This document shows, piece by piece, positions 1 through 14,500 of a stretch of DNA of 64,000 nucleotides. Made by a program: the position numbers and the translations under genes. Source of the stretch: Riptortus pedestris (Eukaryota; Arthropoda; Insecta; Hemiptera; Alydidae); contig CM032228.1 in NCBI GenBank assembly GCA_019009955.1, forward strand, positions 2,471,501-2,535,500, in the 5' to 3' direction. The notes under the pieces were generated by a model. The model was given only the letters and a program-made list of their open reading frames with translations, was not told the origin of the DNA and made no database searches. Numbering within the stretch: position 1 is the first letter of the stretch; each line of letters opens with the position of its first letter.

Positions 1-85
1 TGTGCAAAATAAAGCCTTACCAAAAAAATACCATCAACATTCAGCCTCAAATGAATTCCCGAGCGAAGCCGGGTATCTGAGCTAG
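1..85 (+). mobile_element. Helitron 3' terminus (family B), body outside window
   Basis: The hairpin CCCGAGCGAAGCCGGG (58-73) is followed 8 bases later by CTAG (82-85) and then T. That is the classical Helitron 3' end: hairpin, short spacer, CTRR, insertion before a host T. A near copy of this end is at 24780-24873, and a related one occurs in reverse at 10106-10135. The element would extend left of the window. Confidence 0.6.
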
Positions 86-689
86 TATATATATATATAT
101 ATATATATAATTTTAGTCACCATTTTTGAGTTAGTTCAGTAATGTGATTCCCATGTAAGATTTATTAGTATTGCAAGAATTCTCCTCACATTATTAAACA
201 AAAAAAAATATGTCACGGACATAAAAAAACATTTATTAGTGAATTTTTAGTCCTTTACATTGAATATTTTTAAAAATATAGTTTCTTAAGTAAAGTCTGT
301 CAATTTTATCTATTAAGCTAAATTTATTTAATTAGGGATACATTTGTATAAGCATTCGTGATCACACATGAAGAAAGTCTTCCTCTTTGGTCAATTGATA
401 ACAAGCTGGAAGGTTTCAATTGATAGCTCTTGTTTACTCGTTGCAATGCCATGAAGTTACCTAAACGCTATTTTTTGAATTTTTATTAATCTACATAGTT
501 AGGATGTCTGCTTTCAAAAAAATAAATTTCTTCAAGATCTCATATCCATTATTTAATAGGAAAATAATAGTCTATCCTTTATCAAACAACCTGTTTTTTC
601 GGTGATTTAAAATGTTATTTTTTAGTATTCTGTATATTTTAGTGGTTTTACATATTGATTTGTTTGATATATATTTCTCTTTACTGTAG
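86..689. other. Upstream intron of GUF1, no gene
   Basis: This is AT-rich intronic sequence with a short (TA)n run at about 88-108. I looked for an upstream GUF1 exon (initiator ATG followed by an Arg-rich presequence and a GT donor) and found none that is convincing. Confidence 0.5.
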
Positions 690-881
690 ATGCCAGTGTA
701 GCTCTGTGAGTGAGAAAGCAGTTTCTAAACATCCTGATTTTGAAAGTATTCCTGTGGAGAATATTAGGAATTTCAGCATAATTGCTCATGTTGATCATGG
801 CAAAAGTACATTAGCAGACAGGATTCTTGAAATTACTGGCAGCATTCTAAAAACACCAGACAACAAGCAGGTTCTTGATAG
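690..881 (+). CDS. GUF1: GUF1 exon with G1 P-loop
   Basis: The acceptor follows TTTACTGTAG and the donor is GTTAGT at 882. The exon begins with the third base of a codon, so at least one coding exon lies upstream. It encodes [19 protein letters not shown], the start of the GTPase domain with the P-loop. The roughly 20 residues before it are poorly conserved linker after the expected mitochondrial presequence. The codon split across the next intron (AG|A) restores the family motif [10 protein letters not shown]. Confidence 0.92.
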
Positions 882-1770
882 GTTAGTTGTCATTCGCCAT
901 TAAGTCTTTGCAGAACTGAAATATACTTTTTTTTCTTCTTTTTTTTTAAGTAGTAGCTTTACTTATTTTTATTTTAACAAATAAATATATATTTTAAACT
1001 AATTTAAAAATGAAAGAATATCTAGTTTTCTTGGACTTGGGATTGGGAATTCAAAAACATTATTACTGGAACACTAGAATGAATTTCTAAATTTTTTTAG
1101 TTCGAACATTTAACTCATAATTTTAATACTTACAATCAAATAAACTGATAAGGTAATGCATCTGCAGTACTCATTGCAGTTAAGCGAATGAAAATTAGTT
1201 TGAAGTTTAATCTTTTAACATGAAATTAGTGTGTTAATATATGTTTAATTTAAAAGGAAGACAGCTTATGGGGAGGGATTGATGCACTGTTTTGTTTAGT
1301 CAAATAGACTATAGCTAGAAAGAAGAAACCAAAATGATTGATAACTGCTGATACTTATTCAATAAATAGACATAAGTTTTCTTTTGGTTTAATCATAACA
1401 AGTCTTGAATATACGTTATAATTGGTTTGATTTATAACATTAATTTAGTGTCTTATGGCACTAGGGCTAATAGAGATAAACTATCTACAGGTTTTTGTTA
1501 TTATTTATTAACATCCCCTTTATGCTATTAGGGCTAATTGGGAAGGGTCATCTACAGGCTACCACCCTTTTTTATCGAGGGTGGGACTAAGGATTTTATT
1601 TAATGAGTTCATCACTTATTAAATTCGTATTGCCCAGGTGAGAATCTAACTCACAACTCTAGATTTACCGAATGAGATTAAGAGCTACACCTGAACTGCT
1701 CCCAAATGCTCACATGTAATTCTGTTCTAAACATCCATAATGGTATAGGGTATTATTTTGTTTTTATTAT

Positions 1771-1825
<55 letters not shown>

Positions 1826-4800
1826 TATATATATATATATATATATATATCCTTTATTGAATAACAAGAAATTTACAAAATAATTCCTTCTGACCACCAC
1901 AATTTTGCAAAAAGAATCATAAAATACATTTTTTTTCATTAAAGTAGAAGACTTATAAATGCAATTGATTAAAAGTAGGCAGTCATATTGCAATTTAGTG
2001 AACATATCAGTTATTTTAAAAATTTACAAATTTAAGTGATCTTATGAGCTAATAATACTAACAAGTTGAGACTTTCTCATGATTATTTAAATATGATTAG
2101 AGGTAAAATAGGGATTGAGATAAAGGTGTTTACATGTCTTTAGCCTAGCCTGCTGGGCATTTTATGTTAGAGTAAAATGTGCTTAGTTTGTTTGTGGACG
2201 TACCTTGCAGTGCTTCGTTTTGCTATAATTACCTATTTCATTGATGAGAGGGTTATTTTTGTGTTTACAAGATTTGAGAAACTTGGTGGTTAGCTTACGG
2301 ATATATGCCTTTATCATTGGTATGTTGGAGATTTGATTTAATTTTCTTCTTCTTGTATGATAGGGAAGATTATACACAATTCTCAGACATTTGTTTTGAA
2401 ATATTTGTAGCTTTCTTAAATTAGTGTTGGATATATAGCTTCATATGGGGCAAGCATATGTTAATACTGATCTGATGCAGCCTTTGTATAGCATTAGTTT
2501 ATTCACAGGGCTCAGTTTTGATTTACGATTAAAGCATGGGTAAATCTGGCAAATCACTTTGTTAGCTTTATCACACGTTTTATTTATGTGTTCTGTGAAT
2601 GTTAATATTTTGTCTAACGTTACGCCTAAATATTTAGACCATGATATAGGATTATTGCCAAAGTTTGATTGCTCTGGAATTTTTGGTCTTCTTTTTGTAA
2701 AAATAATAGCTTGAGTTTTAGCTTTATTGGCTTTGATCTTCCACTTAGTAAAAGGTTTGGTTAATTTGTTGAAGCTGCTATGGACTCTATTTATTATTGT
2801 ATCTATTCTGTAGGAAGACATGTATATGCCCGTGTCGTCTCCAAAATGGGATGAAGTAGTATTCATAGTTTTAGGAATGTCGTTGATATAAATAATAAAG
2901 AGAACTGCACTAAGTGCCGATCCTTGAGTTAGGCCCACCTCCATTTTTTTAGTTGTTGAATAGGAGTTATTTATTTTAACACAAAAAGTTTTATTGCTGA
3001 TATATGAGTTAATAAATTTTACAAATGAGGGGGAAACTTTAATTCATTTAATTTATATATAAGCCCTTCATGTCTGACTGTATCAAACGCTTTCTCAATG
3101 CCTAGTACCTAGAGTCCCGTATGTTTTTTATTATTATAGCCTTCGGTGGTGTCTATTAGTCTTGCTGATTGTTTAGTTGTGCTGTGTTTACTTCTGAAAC
3201 CAAAGGTGTTTGCATATCCTGGCTAATATTATTTTTAAGACTTATGGGCCTGAAGCTTTTAGCTTCATGTGGATTCTTTCCTGGTTAGCATATTGCTTTC
3301 ATCACTGCGTGTTTCCAGTTTTTAGGGAAATGGCCTAGGGTTAATACGGAGTTAGCTATTTTTTGTAGGCATTTAATTCCTTCTGGTGGTAAATTTTTTA
3401 GTCAGATATTTTTAATCTTATCATCTCCCAATAATTTTACAGCAGTAAAGCTGTCGAAATACCTATCGACAACAGGCTGGATTTGACTCGGCACCTTTGC
3501 TCGATCTGATGGGTTACTCTAACCACTCACGTTATAAAGCTCTCAAGATGTTTATAAGATCATATCTTTAAGTATTTCTATTGTATAATGGATGAAGTCA
3601 AGATAACCTGTGTATATTTTGTTTTCTATAATAAAAAAGAGTAATCTTATATAGTGCTAAAATTTCTCGATTATAAGATTGCAGGTGGAGAGAGAAAGAG
3701 GTATTACAGTGAAAGCACAGACTGCATCGATTATATATAATTACAAGGGGAGTGAGTACCTGCTCAACCTGATAGACACGCCTGGCCATGTCGATTTTTC
3801 TAATGAAGTTTCAAGGTCGCTCACTGCATGTCAGGGAGTCATCCTTCTCGTAGATGCAAATCAGGTTAACTCATTTATTTATTCTTATCCTAAGCAATTT
3901 AAAAATTTAGTTATACAAATTGATTTAGACTTTTCTTTGGAACTCATTCAAAACAGAGGCAATTGAGCGACGTGTCTGCTAGGTTTTTAAAGGCAATAAA
4001 ATAGTACATGAGAGTCATTCATTGTCTATTCTTAATACTTCTTTACATTTTCTCAAAGAAAAATATTCTGATTTCTGCGTGTGTTTGTGTCCAGTATTAA
4101 ATTTTATTGTCTATATTTATTCTTTCAAGGGGCTCAGGTTAGTTTGTTAGTCAATCATCATTAAGCATTGGCTTTAACCTCATATGGTAAACCTAGAGTG
4201 GTTCCCGCGTGGTCGATACGAATTTATTTAGTGACGAGCTCATTAAATAAAATCCTTAGTCCCACTCTTGTTAGAAAACAGTGGTAACCTGTAGATAAAT
4301 CGTCCCAATTAGCCATAGTAGCAAAAATTGGAAGTTAATAAATAATAATAATAAAAACTGATGCTCTACAATTGTTGTTCTATACATTTGTCGCAATACA
4401 AATATTCCGTGAGTTATTCATACTTTCTTGTTGGTGTTCAGTCACCACCTTCTTCTAGTCATCAGATTTTTACTTTGAAAAGACAATATATGGTGAATTG
4501 ATATCGTCACTGTGTTGAAAATCTGTTTAGTTTAGGCAGTCCTTGCACAGACTTTTTAGTATTATGTATAATCTCTACTACTAACTGTTGGGTCAGACAC
4601 CATGGCTATATTCTATACATAAGCCTATCACTAATATCTACCTAAATATTTCGTTTATTTTAATGCTTCAAAGGAAGATTATTCACTTTTATTTCACTAA
4701 TTTTCTTTTTTAGGGAGTTCAGGCTCAAACTGTTGCAAACTTTTATCTAGCTTTTACCCAGGAATTGGTAATTATTCCTGTTCTTAATAAAGTAGACTTG

Positions 4801-5165
4801 AAGAATGCCGATCCAGCTATGGTTTCTGCACAACTTCAAAATCTATTTGGGATTAATCCTGCTGAAGTTTTAAAGGTAATTCTTATTTCTACTATAAGCT
4901 ACATTAATTTTTATCATGATGATAATAGAAGATATATATCATCATTGAATGTAATATGATACAGAGCATAGACTAGATAGATAGAAAAAGTAGTTATTGA
5001 AATTGAGGTTATTCAAATAACAAAAAGTCCTTCAAACCTTAACAAAGCCTTTTAAACAACTGCCAAAAACAAGATCAGTTTGAAGTTAAATAATATATCT
5101 TTCAACTAACAATCTACAGATTGCTTATCTGTCACCTCTCTAGCAACTGATCTCATCTCATCCGT

Positions 5166-5258
<93 letters not shown>

Positions 5259-5538
5259 AATAAAAATGCAAATATCTCGGTTAATATTCAAGATAGAGAA
5301 TAAATGTATATAACAATATTTATAGCAAATTTAGTTTGCAATAAGATTGGTTCTACACACGTTTTTGATCCATATAATAAGGGAGATATTTGTGAACATT
5401 CCCCCCCCCTCATAACCCCCCCCCCCACCTCCCACTGCTCCAATTTCAGCCATTAATGAACTTGATCTTTCTTTTTGCATAAAACGAGTAAATATCAAGT
5501 TTGGTAACAATCAAACAAAAATTACAACTGCTAGAGTG

Positions 5539-5581
<43 letters not shown>

Positions 5582-8472
5582 GAACAGACCACATTTTCAT
5601 CATTTCCTGGGTAGAATTGATGGACATGATGGACGACCTGAAATGGGGAAGGAGAGATGACGGATTAACCAGACCTTGTACACAGGCATCTACCAGTCAC
5701 AATTTTTGTTTGATCCTTATGAAACTTGATATTTAAAAGCTCTATGTAAAACTAAATGGCAAGTTTGTTAGTAGTTGAAATCGGACCGGGTTAAGAAGAG
5801 GTTTAGAGGGAAAATCTTGAAGCATTTGCTGTGGATCTTCATCAAGTAATGGCTCTAATTCTTCTTGTCCAAATCACCAATTTTAAACCATGCAAATCAC
5901 TTCTAACATGTTTGCTCAGCTGCAGCATAGTCTCCATGAACATCAATAAAACTTGATCGCTTCCGACATCACTTTTGTTCATGCTAAAGAAATGAATAAG
6001 AACTCCCTTCAAAAACACGTTGACTGATGCAAAGTTAGACATATTTGATAAAGTAAAACTATTAGCAATTTATGCTTCAACCGAATGACACACTAAAAAC
6101 ATAGCCGAATGACAGTAAGATTATGCAGACGAGGAGGAAACGCCACTAATAGCACCGTCTATCAGGAAGCACTATCAGCTAATTCAAGTACCCAATATTT
6201 CTTTTTTACAAGTGATTACTGTTTTTTATGAATCCCTAATATTGCCAAATATTAGAAGTTAATATTTCATTTGTTGTCAGGTTTCTGCCAAGCTTGGAAC
6301 AGGAGTGAGAGAGCTTTTAGATTCAGTGATAGAAAGGCTCCCTCATCCATCGTCAGATCGAACCAAGCCTTTACAAGCTATTCTCTTTGATAGTTGGTAC
6401 CTACTTGTATATCTATTTTTTTTACATAATAATTCTAAAAGTACTTATAGTTTAGTAATAAATTATATCCTTAATAAATCATGTTTTTAATAGTCAGCTA
6501 TTTTCTATTTAGTCATTAAGAACAAACGATTTTCCGGAGTAGTTTTCACAGGTAATTTTAATTGATATTTTGAGAAAGGGGGCAATTATAACTTTTTTTT
6601 TACTAAGTTATTTATCTGAGGGTAGCTGATCTGACTAATTTTGAAGCAAAATGGTGGAAGTGTGGTGTTGGTATAATGGATAATCTTGAAAAAAAAAAGT
6701 TTATTTTATTATATGAAATACCAGACAGTTTGTTGTTGCGGAAACATTATACAAAATTAAGAAGTACGTTGTAGATGAAAGGAACTGACCGATGTAAGGA
6801 ACAGGACCGTTGGCACTAAAGAATGTGTGTCTGGTACTTTTTCTTTTGATCTCGCCACTTGTCGAGTGGGCCAACTCGATCAACAGTTTGTTCTCAGTTC
6901 TCTTCATGTGAATAACAATGCGCTCAGTGCAGCTTTAGTAAACAGTGCATTTTAGCTTCAGTGCAGTGTCATGTTCTTTTTTGAAGATCAGGGTAGTGCA
7001 GTGCCATGTTTTTATGAACTTCAGAATCAGAAACCGAGTTGTATGACATTATCGCTAATATTACGAGTCTGTGGTCATTAACAAAAATAATGATATACTG
7101 TAGGGTGTCAAAGAATATTTCATATAGTAAATTGGGAAGAGAAGATGAAGTAGTATGATATTGAGTATATTTAAATATCGAGTACTCTATTGATTAAATA
7201 ATATTTTCAAGTTAAAAATGTAAAATATTAATTGATGACGATGTATTATAAACTAAACAGTACAAATATTTTGTTTAAAAATCATGATAGAGAACAAATG
7301 AACATAACAACATTTATAGGTTACTAAATTTGCAATAAGATTGACTCTACACAACTTGTCGGCCCAATGCATAACAACAGAGATATTTCAAATTTTCAAA
7401 GTTCCTCCCTTTGAACCCCTTCGTATGACTGGTCCGATCACCTTAAACAGAGCGTCCATAACAGAAGAACAGAGAGAACTGCTGCTCCAACGACTGTAAT
7501 TGGCTGTCTACAATACTCAACGTCTGTAGCACCTTGTCAGTTAGCCAACACTAGGTTGGAGAAAAGAAGAGGTGGCTTGAACAACTTCCACTTGAAATAA
7601 AGCTGAGGTTGCTTGATGATGAGAAAGTACTTGCAAATTCTCTGCCTCTGTATTTGGAGTTATCTTCCTGCTGATTCTCGAATCTTCCTACAAGAGATGA
7701 AGTTTGATATTCAAGGCCAAATACATGGATATTCAACCTCATCTTGCTGAAAAGGAGTTTTAGGATTGTTGGCAGGGGGAGGGGGGGTTCTTTCTCTGCT
7801 CTAACCATCTCCTCTTGCCCCCTATAATTACAGTTTAAGATTTATAATATATTCCCTCATATGTAAAATATATTATAACTTTCTACTAATGTTTATTTCA
7901 TAGGTATGATCGGTACAGAGGAGTTTCCAGTTTAGTCTACATAGCAAATGGAAAGATTTGTGTTGGAGATCAAATTAAGTTTGCTCATACTGGCAAAGAA
8001 TATACCGTAAAGAGCCTCGGGGTCCTTACTCCCGATGAACGTGAAGTTAAGGAAATGTGAGTAATAACTAAACTGTTCTTATCATTCACTTGAAGATGTT
8101 TGACATTTACAATTGTGTTATAAAATTCATATTTAATATTGTAAAAACATTAATAAAGGAGATAATAGAACTTCACTCATGCTCATAAAAAATTAACTTC
8201 AATTTTATTTTAATTACTAATTATCATAAACCATATTGGTTTTTTAACCTTTTACATTAAACTCAGACAGAGGTATTTTGATTTTTCTAATTTCCCTTGT
8301 AACCCCCCCCCCTATTCCTGGTCCAATTTCAACCATTAATGACTATCAACATAAGTGTTGAATGAAATGTTTAAATATTGAGTACTTATTGATAAAATAA
8401 TATTTTCAAGTTAAGAATGTAAAATATAAATTGATGACATCATCATACAACATAACTCAGTATTTATTTATT

Positions 8473-8533
<61 letters not shown>

Positions 8534-9140
8534 GGTTTACAAGTGGGAAACAGATGATGATTTATAATATCATTGGTATTTAAAGTATTCATAACGATAT
8601 GACATAAACAATACCGATATAAATAATAATCTCATCCTATTGAAATTCAGAGCATTCAATTATAAAATGGGTCAGTTCTGGACTTGAGTCGGAAGAAGAG
8701 CAACCGAGGGTGTTCAATATGGTGTATGTTTCTTCTTGCTTCATTTATGAAGGAGACAGAGATGATGAGAAAATATCTTGTAGAGCAAGCAGAGACCTAG
8801 TGTTCTCCTTCGATTCCAGCCAACAATAGGCCACCTTCCCCCAAGAGTGTTCTTTCAGCTGTAGCTTCCTTTTTTTACTACCGTTTCCTCAAAAAAAGGA
8901 TGTACTTTGTAAATTTTTTATTCTTTTCAAACATTATCTGTTCATCTCATGCTGTCTTTTCAAAATGTTTCCTCTTTAAATCTTATACTTTACATCCAAT
9001 ATACAAATATGTCGTGATGTTAGTGAAGCACTTATAAAGGCAGTTCTTGCAGCTTCATTTGCTTTAATTTTTTTAAAAAAATTATTATGCTTGCCATTTA
9101 TTATGCCCTTTTCACTGATTACTGGAAATTGTACATGTTA

Positions 9141-9193
<53 letters not shown>

Positions 9194-10028
9194 AATAATT
9201 TTGATAAAAACCTAAATAAAAAAATAATAATATATGCAAATAATAGTTTTGTGAATAAATATCAACTCTTTGTGCATAAAATCCAAAATTTATTTATTAA
9301 TAACAATAAATATAGACATATCAGGTTAACAAGTCGGTAAACACTTGGTGATATTTTGTTAACAAAAATATTTAAATTTAATATTTTAATATTGAATATA
9401 AACAATAATAACAGATACAATCATCTCTCCCTTTTTATATCAGAGCATTCATTTACAAATTTGTCAGATGTGGACTTATAAACGTGGCTTGAGTGGCAAG
9501 TAAGGTAGGGAGGGCCCTCAAAAGTGATGCATCCTTCTCATGGAAGAATTAATTCCTCGAGATGGAAGGCTGAGACGAGAACAGGAATACTAAGAGTCGA
9601 GCAGAAGCAATGTGTTCTCTCTGGCCAATCAATGACCAGAGACTTATTCAGCCCGAGTCCATTCATCCAGCAATAGTTTTGTTTGTATATTTCCGCTTAC
9701 TCAAAAAAGGATGTACTTTGTAAATTTTTTATTCCTTTTCAAACATCATCTGTTCATCACACAAACTATAAATTCCTGCTGTCTTTTCAAAATGTTTCCT
9801 CTTTAAGTTTTATATTGTACATCCAATATACAAATACTCTGCGCTGTTGGCAAAGCAGTCCTAATATTGATTTTTCCAGCGTCATTTACTACAGTCTTTA
9901 AAAAAAATTATGCTTGCCATTTATTATGCTCTTTTCACTGAATACTGAATAAAATCAAAAAATAATAATATGTGTGAATGAATAACTATCAACACTTTAT
10001 GTAGAAAACTGAGTATTTATTTATCAAT

Positions 10029-10091
<63 letters not shown>

Positions 10092-11474
10092 TACATACAT
10101 ACATACTAGTTGTACCCTGCGCGTGTTGCTACGCACCAACTAAAATACTAAATTTCAATGAAGATATTTATTATAAAAGTACCTGTAAATATCAACTTAT
10201 AACATATTTTACCATGTGAACGTTCGCCAAAAAGCAATAGGAAATGAAATATGACAATTTTCCTTTTAATGCCTCCCTAACAACCCCCACACCTGTTTGT
10301 TCCTAAAAATGTTAATATAGCTTATAGTCAAAAATAAGGAGTTTCGTTGATTTCGATTTAGTCTTTCGAGTCCCATAACATTGTTGACCCCTTCTATAGT
10401 TTTTCGTGTATTCCTCATTTATACTTTTTTATATGGAAAAAGTGTGTATATCAAAAGTTACTTTAAACAACAAAATAAACAACTTTTGTTATGTGGATGA
10501 TTGCCGAAAAACCATCAGAAAACGAAATATCGCTATATTTAATTTCTGACCTCCCTTATAACCCCCCTCCTTTTCATACCTCGAAATTTTAATATAGCTT
10601 ATAATCAGGGAGCTGTTAATACAAAATCACATACGGATTTTCATTTAGTTCAGTTGAGTGATTTGTGCCATATAAAATTGTTGACTCCTGCTAAAGTTTT
10701 AGTGTATATCTCGTTTATACTTTGTTATAAGACAAAAGTGAATATCACAAAAGTTACTCTAAATAACAAAATAAATAACTCTTATCCTGTTCATATTTGC
10801 CGAAAAACCAATAGAAGACGAAATATCGCTATTTTTCATTTCAGGCCTCCCTAATAACCCCTACTCCTGTTAGTCTCTGAGCATACTCATATAGCCATTA
10901 GCAGATTTCCCTTTAGGGAAATCAGCTATTGAGGTCGTACTCATGACGCGATTTTCGAAAAAATTCAAAATTATATATATATATATATATATGTGTCTGT
11001 TAACGCTCTAGCGGTCGCAATTTTTGTTTGATCACGAAACGTTTTATGCAAAAAGACAGATAAAGTTCGTTAATGGCTGAAATCAGACCTGTGGGAGGGG
11101 GGGTTTCGAAATATCTCCGTTATTATGCATCGAATCGAAAAATTGTATATAACCAATCTTATTGCAAATTAAATTTACTATAAATATTGTAAGATATATT
11201 TATTCTCTACCTTGAATATTAACCGAGATATTTGCAATTTTATTTGTCGTATGGAGATTTCTCTATTGTATAACTTCAAGTACGAAATCTGCTTAGTTTA
11301 CGCAGCCCCTGCGTGACGGACTTTTATTAAATGTGGGCAAAACAAGGGAGTGAGTTTCCCGCCAAAAGCTAGTTCGGGCGTTTCCATAACGGTTCGGCTG
11401 TCGTATGGAGATTTTTCTATTGTATAACTTCACGTGGGAAATCTACTTAGTTTACGCATCCCCTGCGTGACGGA

Positions 11475-11551
<77 letters not shown>

Positions 11552-14500
11552 TAGCCTGTTAACGCTCGTTAACCAAACTCCATATTTAAACGTTCTGCGT
11601 TAAAAGACAGATCATGTTCTTCAATGGCTGAAATCAGACCAATGGGAGGGGGGGGGGGTTTCGAAAATTCGAAATATCTCTGTTACTGTACGTCAGATTG
11701 TTTTTTGTTTAGAACCAATCTTTTTGCAAATTAAGAGATCTATAAACGTTGTTATGTACATATTTTCACTTCCTTAATATTAACCGAGATATTGGCATTT
11801 TTTAGTTTTTGGCCTTCAGTAAACCCCCACTCCCGTTCGAATCTAAAGAATTTAATGTAGCTTATAATCATGAAAGAATTAATGCTAATTGTTCAAATGG
11901 GGGCTCAGGTTAGCCATGCGAGTTAAAGCGTTGACCTTTATCTCACATGGTAATCCTAGAGTGGCGAGTTCGATTCTTGCCTGGGCAAAGGAAATTATTT
12001 AGTGACGAAATTCATTAAATAACGTCCTAAAATCCCACCCTGGCTAGAAAAGGGTGGTAACCTGTAGATAACCCGTCCCAATTAGCCTAAGTTGCAAAAA
12101 GTGGACGTTAATAAATAATAATAATAATTCAAATGCCGAGTTTTGTTAAGTTCGGTTCAATTGTTGGTGACCAATAAAATTGTTGGCCCCCACTTTTACT
12201 TTTTTAGTGTATATCTCGTTTATACTTTGTTATATGACAAAAGTTACTCTAAATAGGAAAATAAATAACTCTTATCCTGTGCATATTTGACGAAAAACCA
12301 ATAGGAAACAAAATATGGCTATTTTTAATTTTAGGCCTCCTTCACGACCCCCAATCTTGCTCCATCCGCCGGGCTGATCTGTGACGCTAAACCATCCGGG
12401 GTGTCACTCAAACGTGTACAAAAAAATTCCTTCAAATCAGTCCAGCTGTCTAGGAGGAGTTCAGTGAAATACACACGTACAGTAGAATTATATATATAAA
12501 AATGATATCCCAGGTTAATAAGTAGGTAAAAAACAGATTGTTACAAATTAAATACAGATGGTTATAAAAATTATGAATATTGAATATAAACAAGAATAAT
12601 AGATACAAATAATTTCACCCTTTTTATATCAGAACATTCATTTCCAACTATGGCAGATGTAGACATCTAAACAGGGCTTCAGTAGCAAGCAGGGTATGCA
12701 GGGTCCTCAAAACTGATGTATGCTTCTTCAGTTTACTACTGTAATTCCACTTTTTACTGATTACTATTGCTCTGGAAATTGTACATGTCACTATGTATAT
12801 ATGTATATATATATATTTGCCTTATGGGAAATCTGCTAATAGAATGAGATGATGTAAAAGAGTTTTTGTATTGCAGGAGAGGAGGGCAAGTAGGCTGCAT
12901 CAGTTGCAACATGAGGGACCGGAAGGATGCCTATATCGGAGATACAGTGATATCTGTGAAGGAACCTGCCGAGCCACTGCCTGGCCTAGTCAAAGCCAAG
13001 CCTATGGTATTCGCTGGCATCTATCCGATGGACCAGTCACAGCACAATCTGCTCAGGTCTGCCATCGAAAAGCTGACTCTCAACGATAGTGCTGTCTCTG
13101 TCGTTATTGACTCGAGGTACATACACACTCTACAATTTCATATTCGAAACAAATGTTACTTATTAATGCTCACTATATACTATTACGACCAATTGGCAGA
13201 GGTTGTCTACTGGTTACGACATGTTATTTAGCCACGGAGGGATTACAGCTTTTATCAACAAAATCCACAGAGAGTGCTGAAAAATAATAATTTCCTCAAC
13301 CAAACTACTCGAAAAGAATTATAAGGAAGATAGAACACCAACAGCCAATGGTGATCAAAGTTAAAGAAATATAAATATTTATAATTAAAGGAATATGAAT
13401 TAATATTTTTAAGCCCAAGAGAGCCACTGTGAAAATTATTAAAAGGGGGACAACTCATTTCTAAATATATCTAAGTTGGCAAAAGCTTTTAAGTAGTTAA
13501 CTTTATAAATTGGTGCAAACATCCAGTGAAGATAATGTGGAGATAGTCTGGTCAGGATGAGGGATTAACAAAGTGCGGTGGGCTGATTGAAGCCTCCTTC
13601 TCAGCTAATTCTACAGATCCCTTCCACTTTTATTTCTCTCAAAGTGTTTAGAGCACCGACTTCAGTTGATGTGAATGTTATTATTAAAATATAATAAAGT
13701 TAACTCTAAATAAAGTCCATCACTAAGCATATTTCTCTTGTGCCGGTGTGACACACTAGTGAAGTTGTCTCATCACAATGTGATGTAACATTGCAAAATA
13801 TATAGGAGAATATGTTTAGAAATAACTTTAAAGAATATGTTATATTCTTTATTTCTAAGCAAAAATACAATGAGTAGAAGTGGGGGTAGACTGAAGGCCG
13901 AAAACAAGAAAGTATGAATAGTATTTTAGTTACAAAAACATGTAAAGGACAATTGTTATGGATCAGTAGTTTAACATGACTTTTTCTACATTTTTCGATC
14001 AGATTCATAATAACATAAGATATTTTGAATGTTCGTATTTCACCCCCTATTCCTGATACAATTTCAGCCATTAGCAAATATCGATGGTATTGTGCACACA
14101 TGTGGTAAGTGCTACTACAAAAACTTGCACTTACCACATGTGTGCACAATACCATCGATATGTTCTTTAGTGTTGAATGTAAGGGCTAAATATTGAGTAT
14201 GGTGTAGATCAAATAATCATTTTTCGAGTCAAGACTGAAAAATCTTACTGGGTGATGTCATCAGATTACCTATTTGCATATATCTCACATAATAAAGGGC
14301 TGTTGAAAACAATATTCACTATTTCAGCTTGGAATAAACATTCCGTGGTATATTGGCTTACTGTTGATGTAAAATGACTGAAAGTGCGGGGTTTACTGAA
14401 GTCTGAAAATTAAAAAATGCAAATATCTCGGTTAATATTCGAGATCTAGATAGTCCCTTAAGAGAAATCAGCAATGGAGGCTGTACTCATGACGCGATTT

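Larger units (their letters stand above)
10106..12505 (-). mobile_element. Probable non-autonomous Helitron (family B), 2.4 kb, with nested elements
   Basis: On the minus strand the candidate starts TCATTTTTATATATATAATT at 12505. It ends with a GCGT/ACGC hairpin, the spacer GCAGGGTACAA and CTAG at 10106. The flanking plus-strand bases are A (10105) and T (12506), as expected for insertion between A and T. Just inside the 5' end is the phrase CTGAACTCCTCCTAGACAGC, of a type common in arthropod Helitron ends. No Rep/helicase frame exists. Inside lie family-B modules (10135-10890, 12150-12500), family-A copies (10890-11890) and a SINE (11904-12129). It occupies half of the intron before exon 12877. 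Confidence 0.55.

Noticed and set aside
3685..3864. GUF1 exon starting at the GATTGCAG acceptor (3684)
   Set aside because: This drops the conserved Leu-Gln and shifts the junction. The AG at 3676-3677 restores the family sequence and the frame.
6830..7030. Second LTR-like promoter (TCAGTTCTC and CAGTGCAG words)
   Set aside because: No TATA box at the right distance and no ends. Too weak to call.
11904..12129. Genuine tRNA gene
   Set aside because: The head has a B box but no cloverleaf with paired acceptor stem and a poor A box. The tail and copy number mark a SINE.
12866..13231. Using the longer open frame as a GUF1 exon
   Set aside because: Similarity to the family stops exactly at the GTACAT donor after 13116, and the next exon continues the protein.
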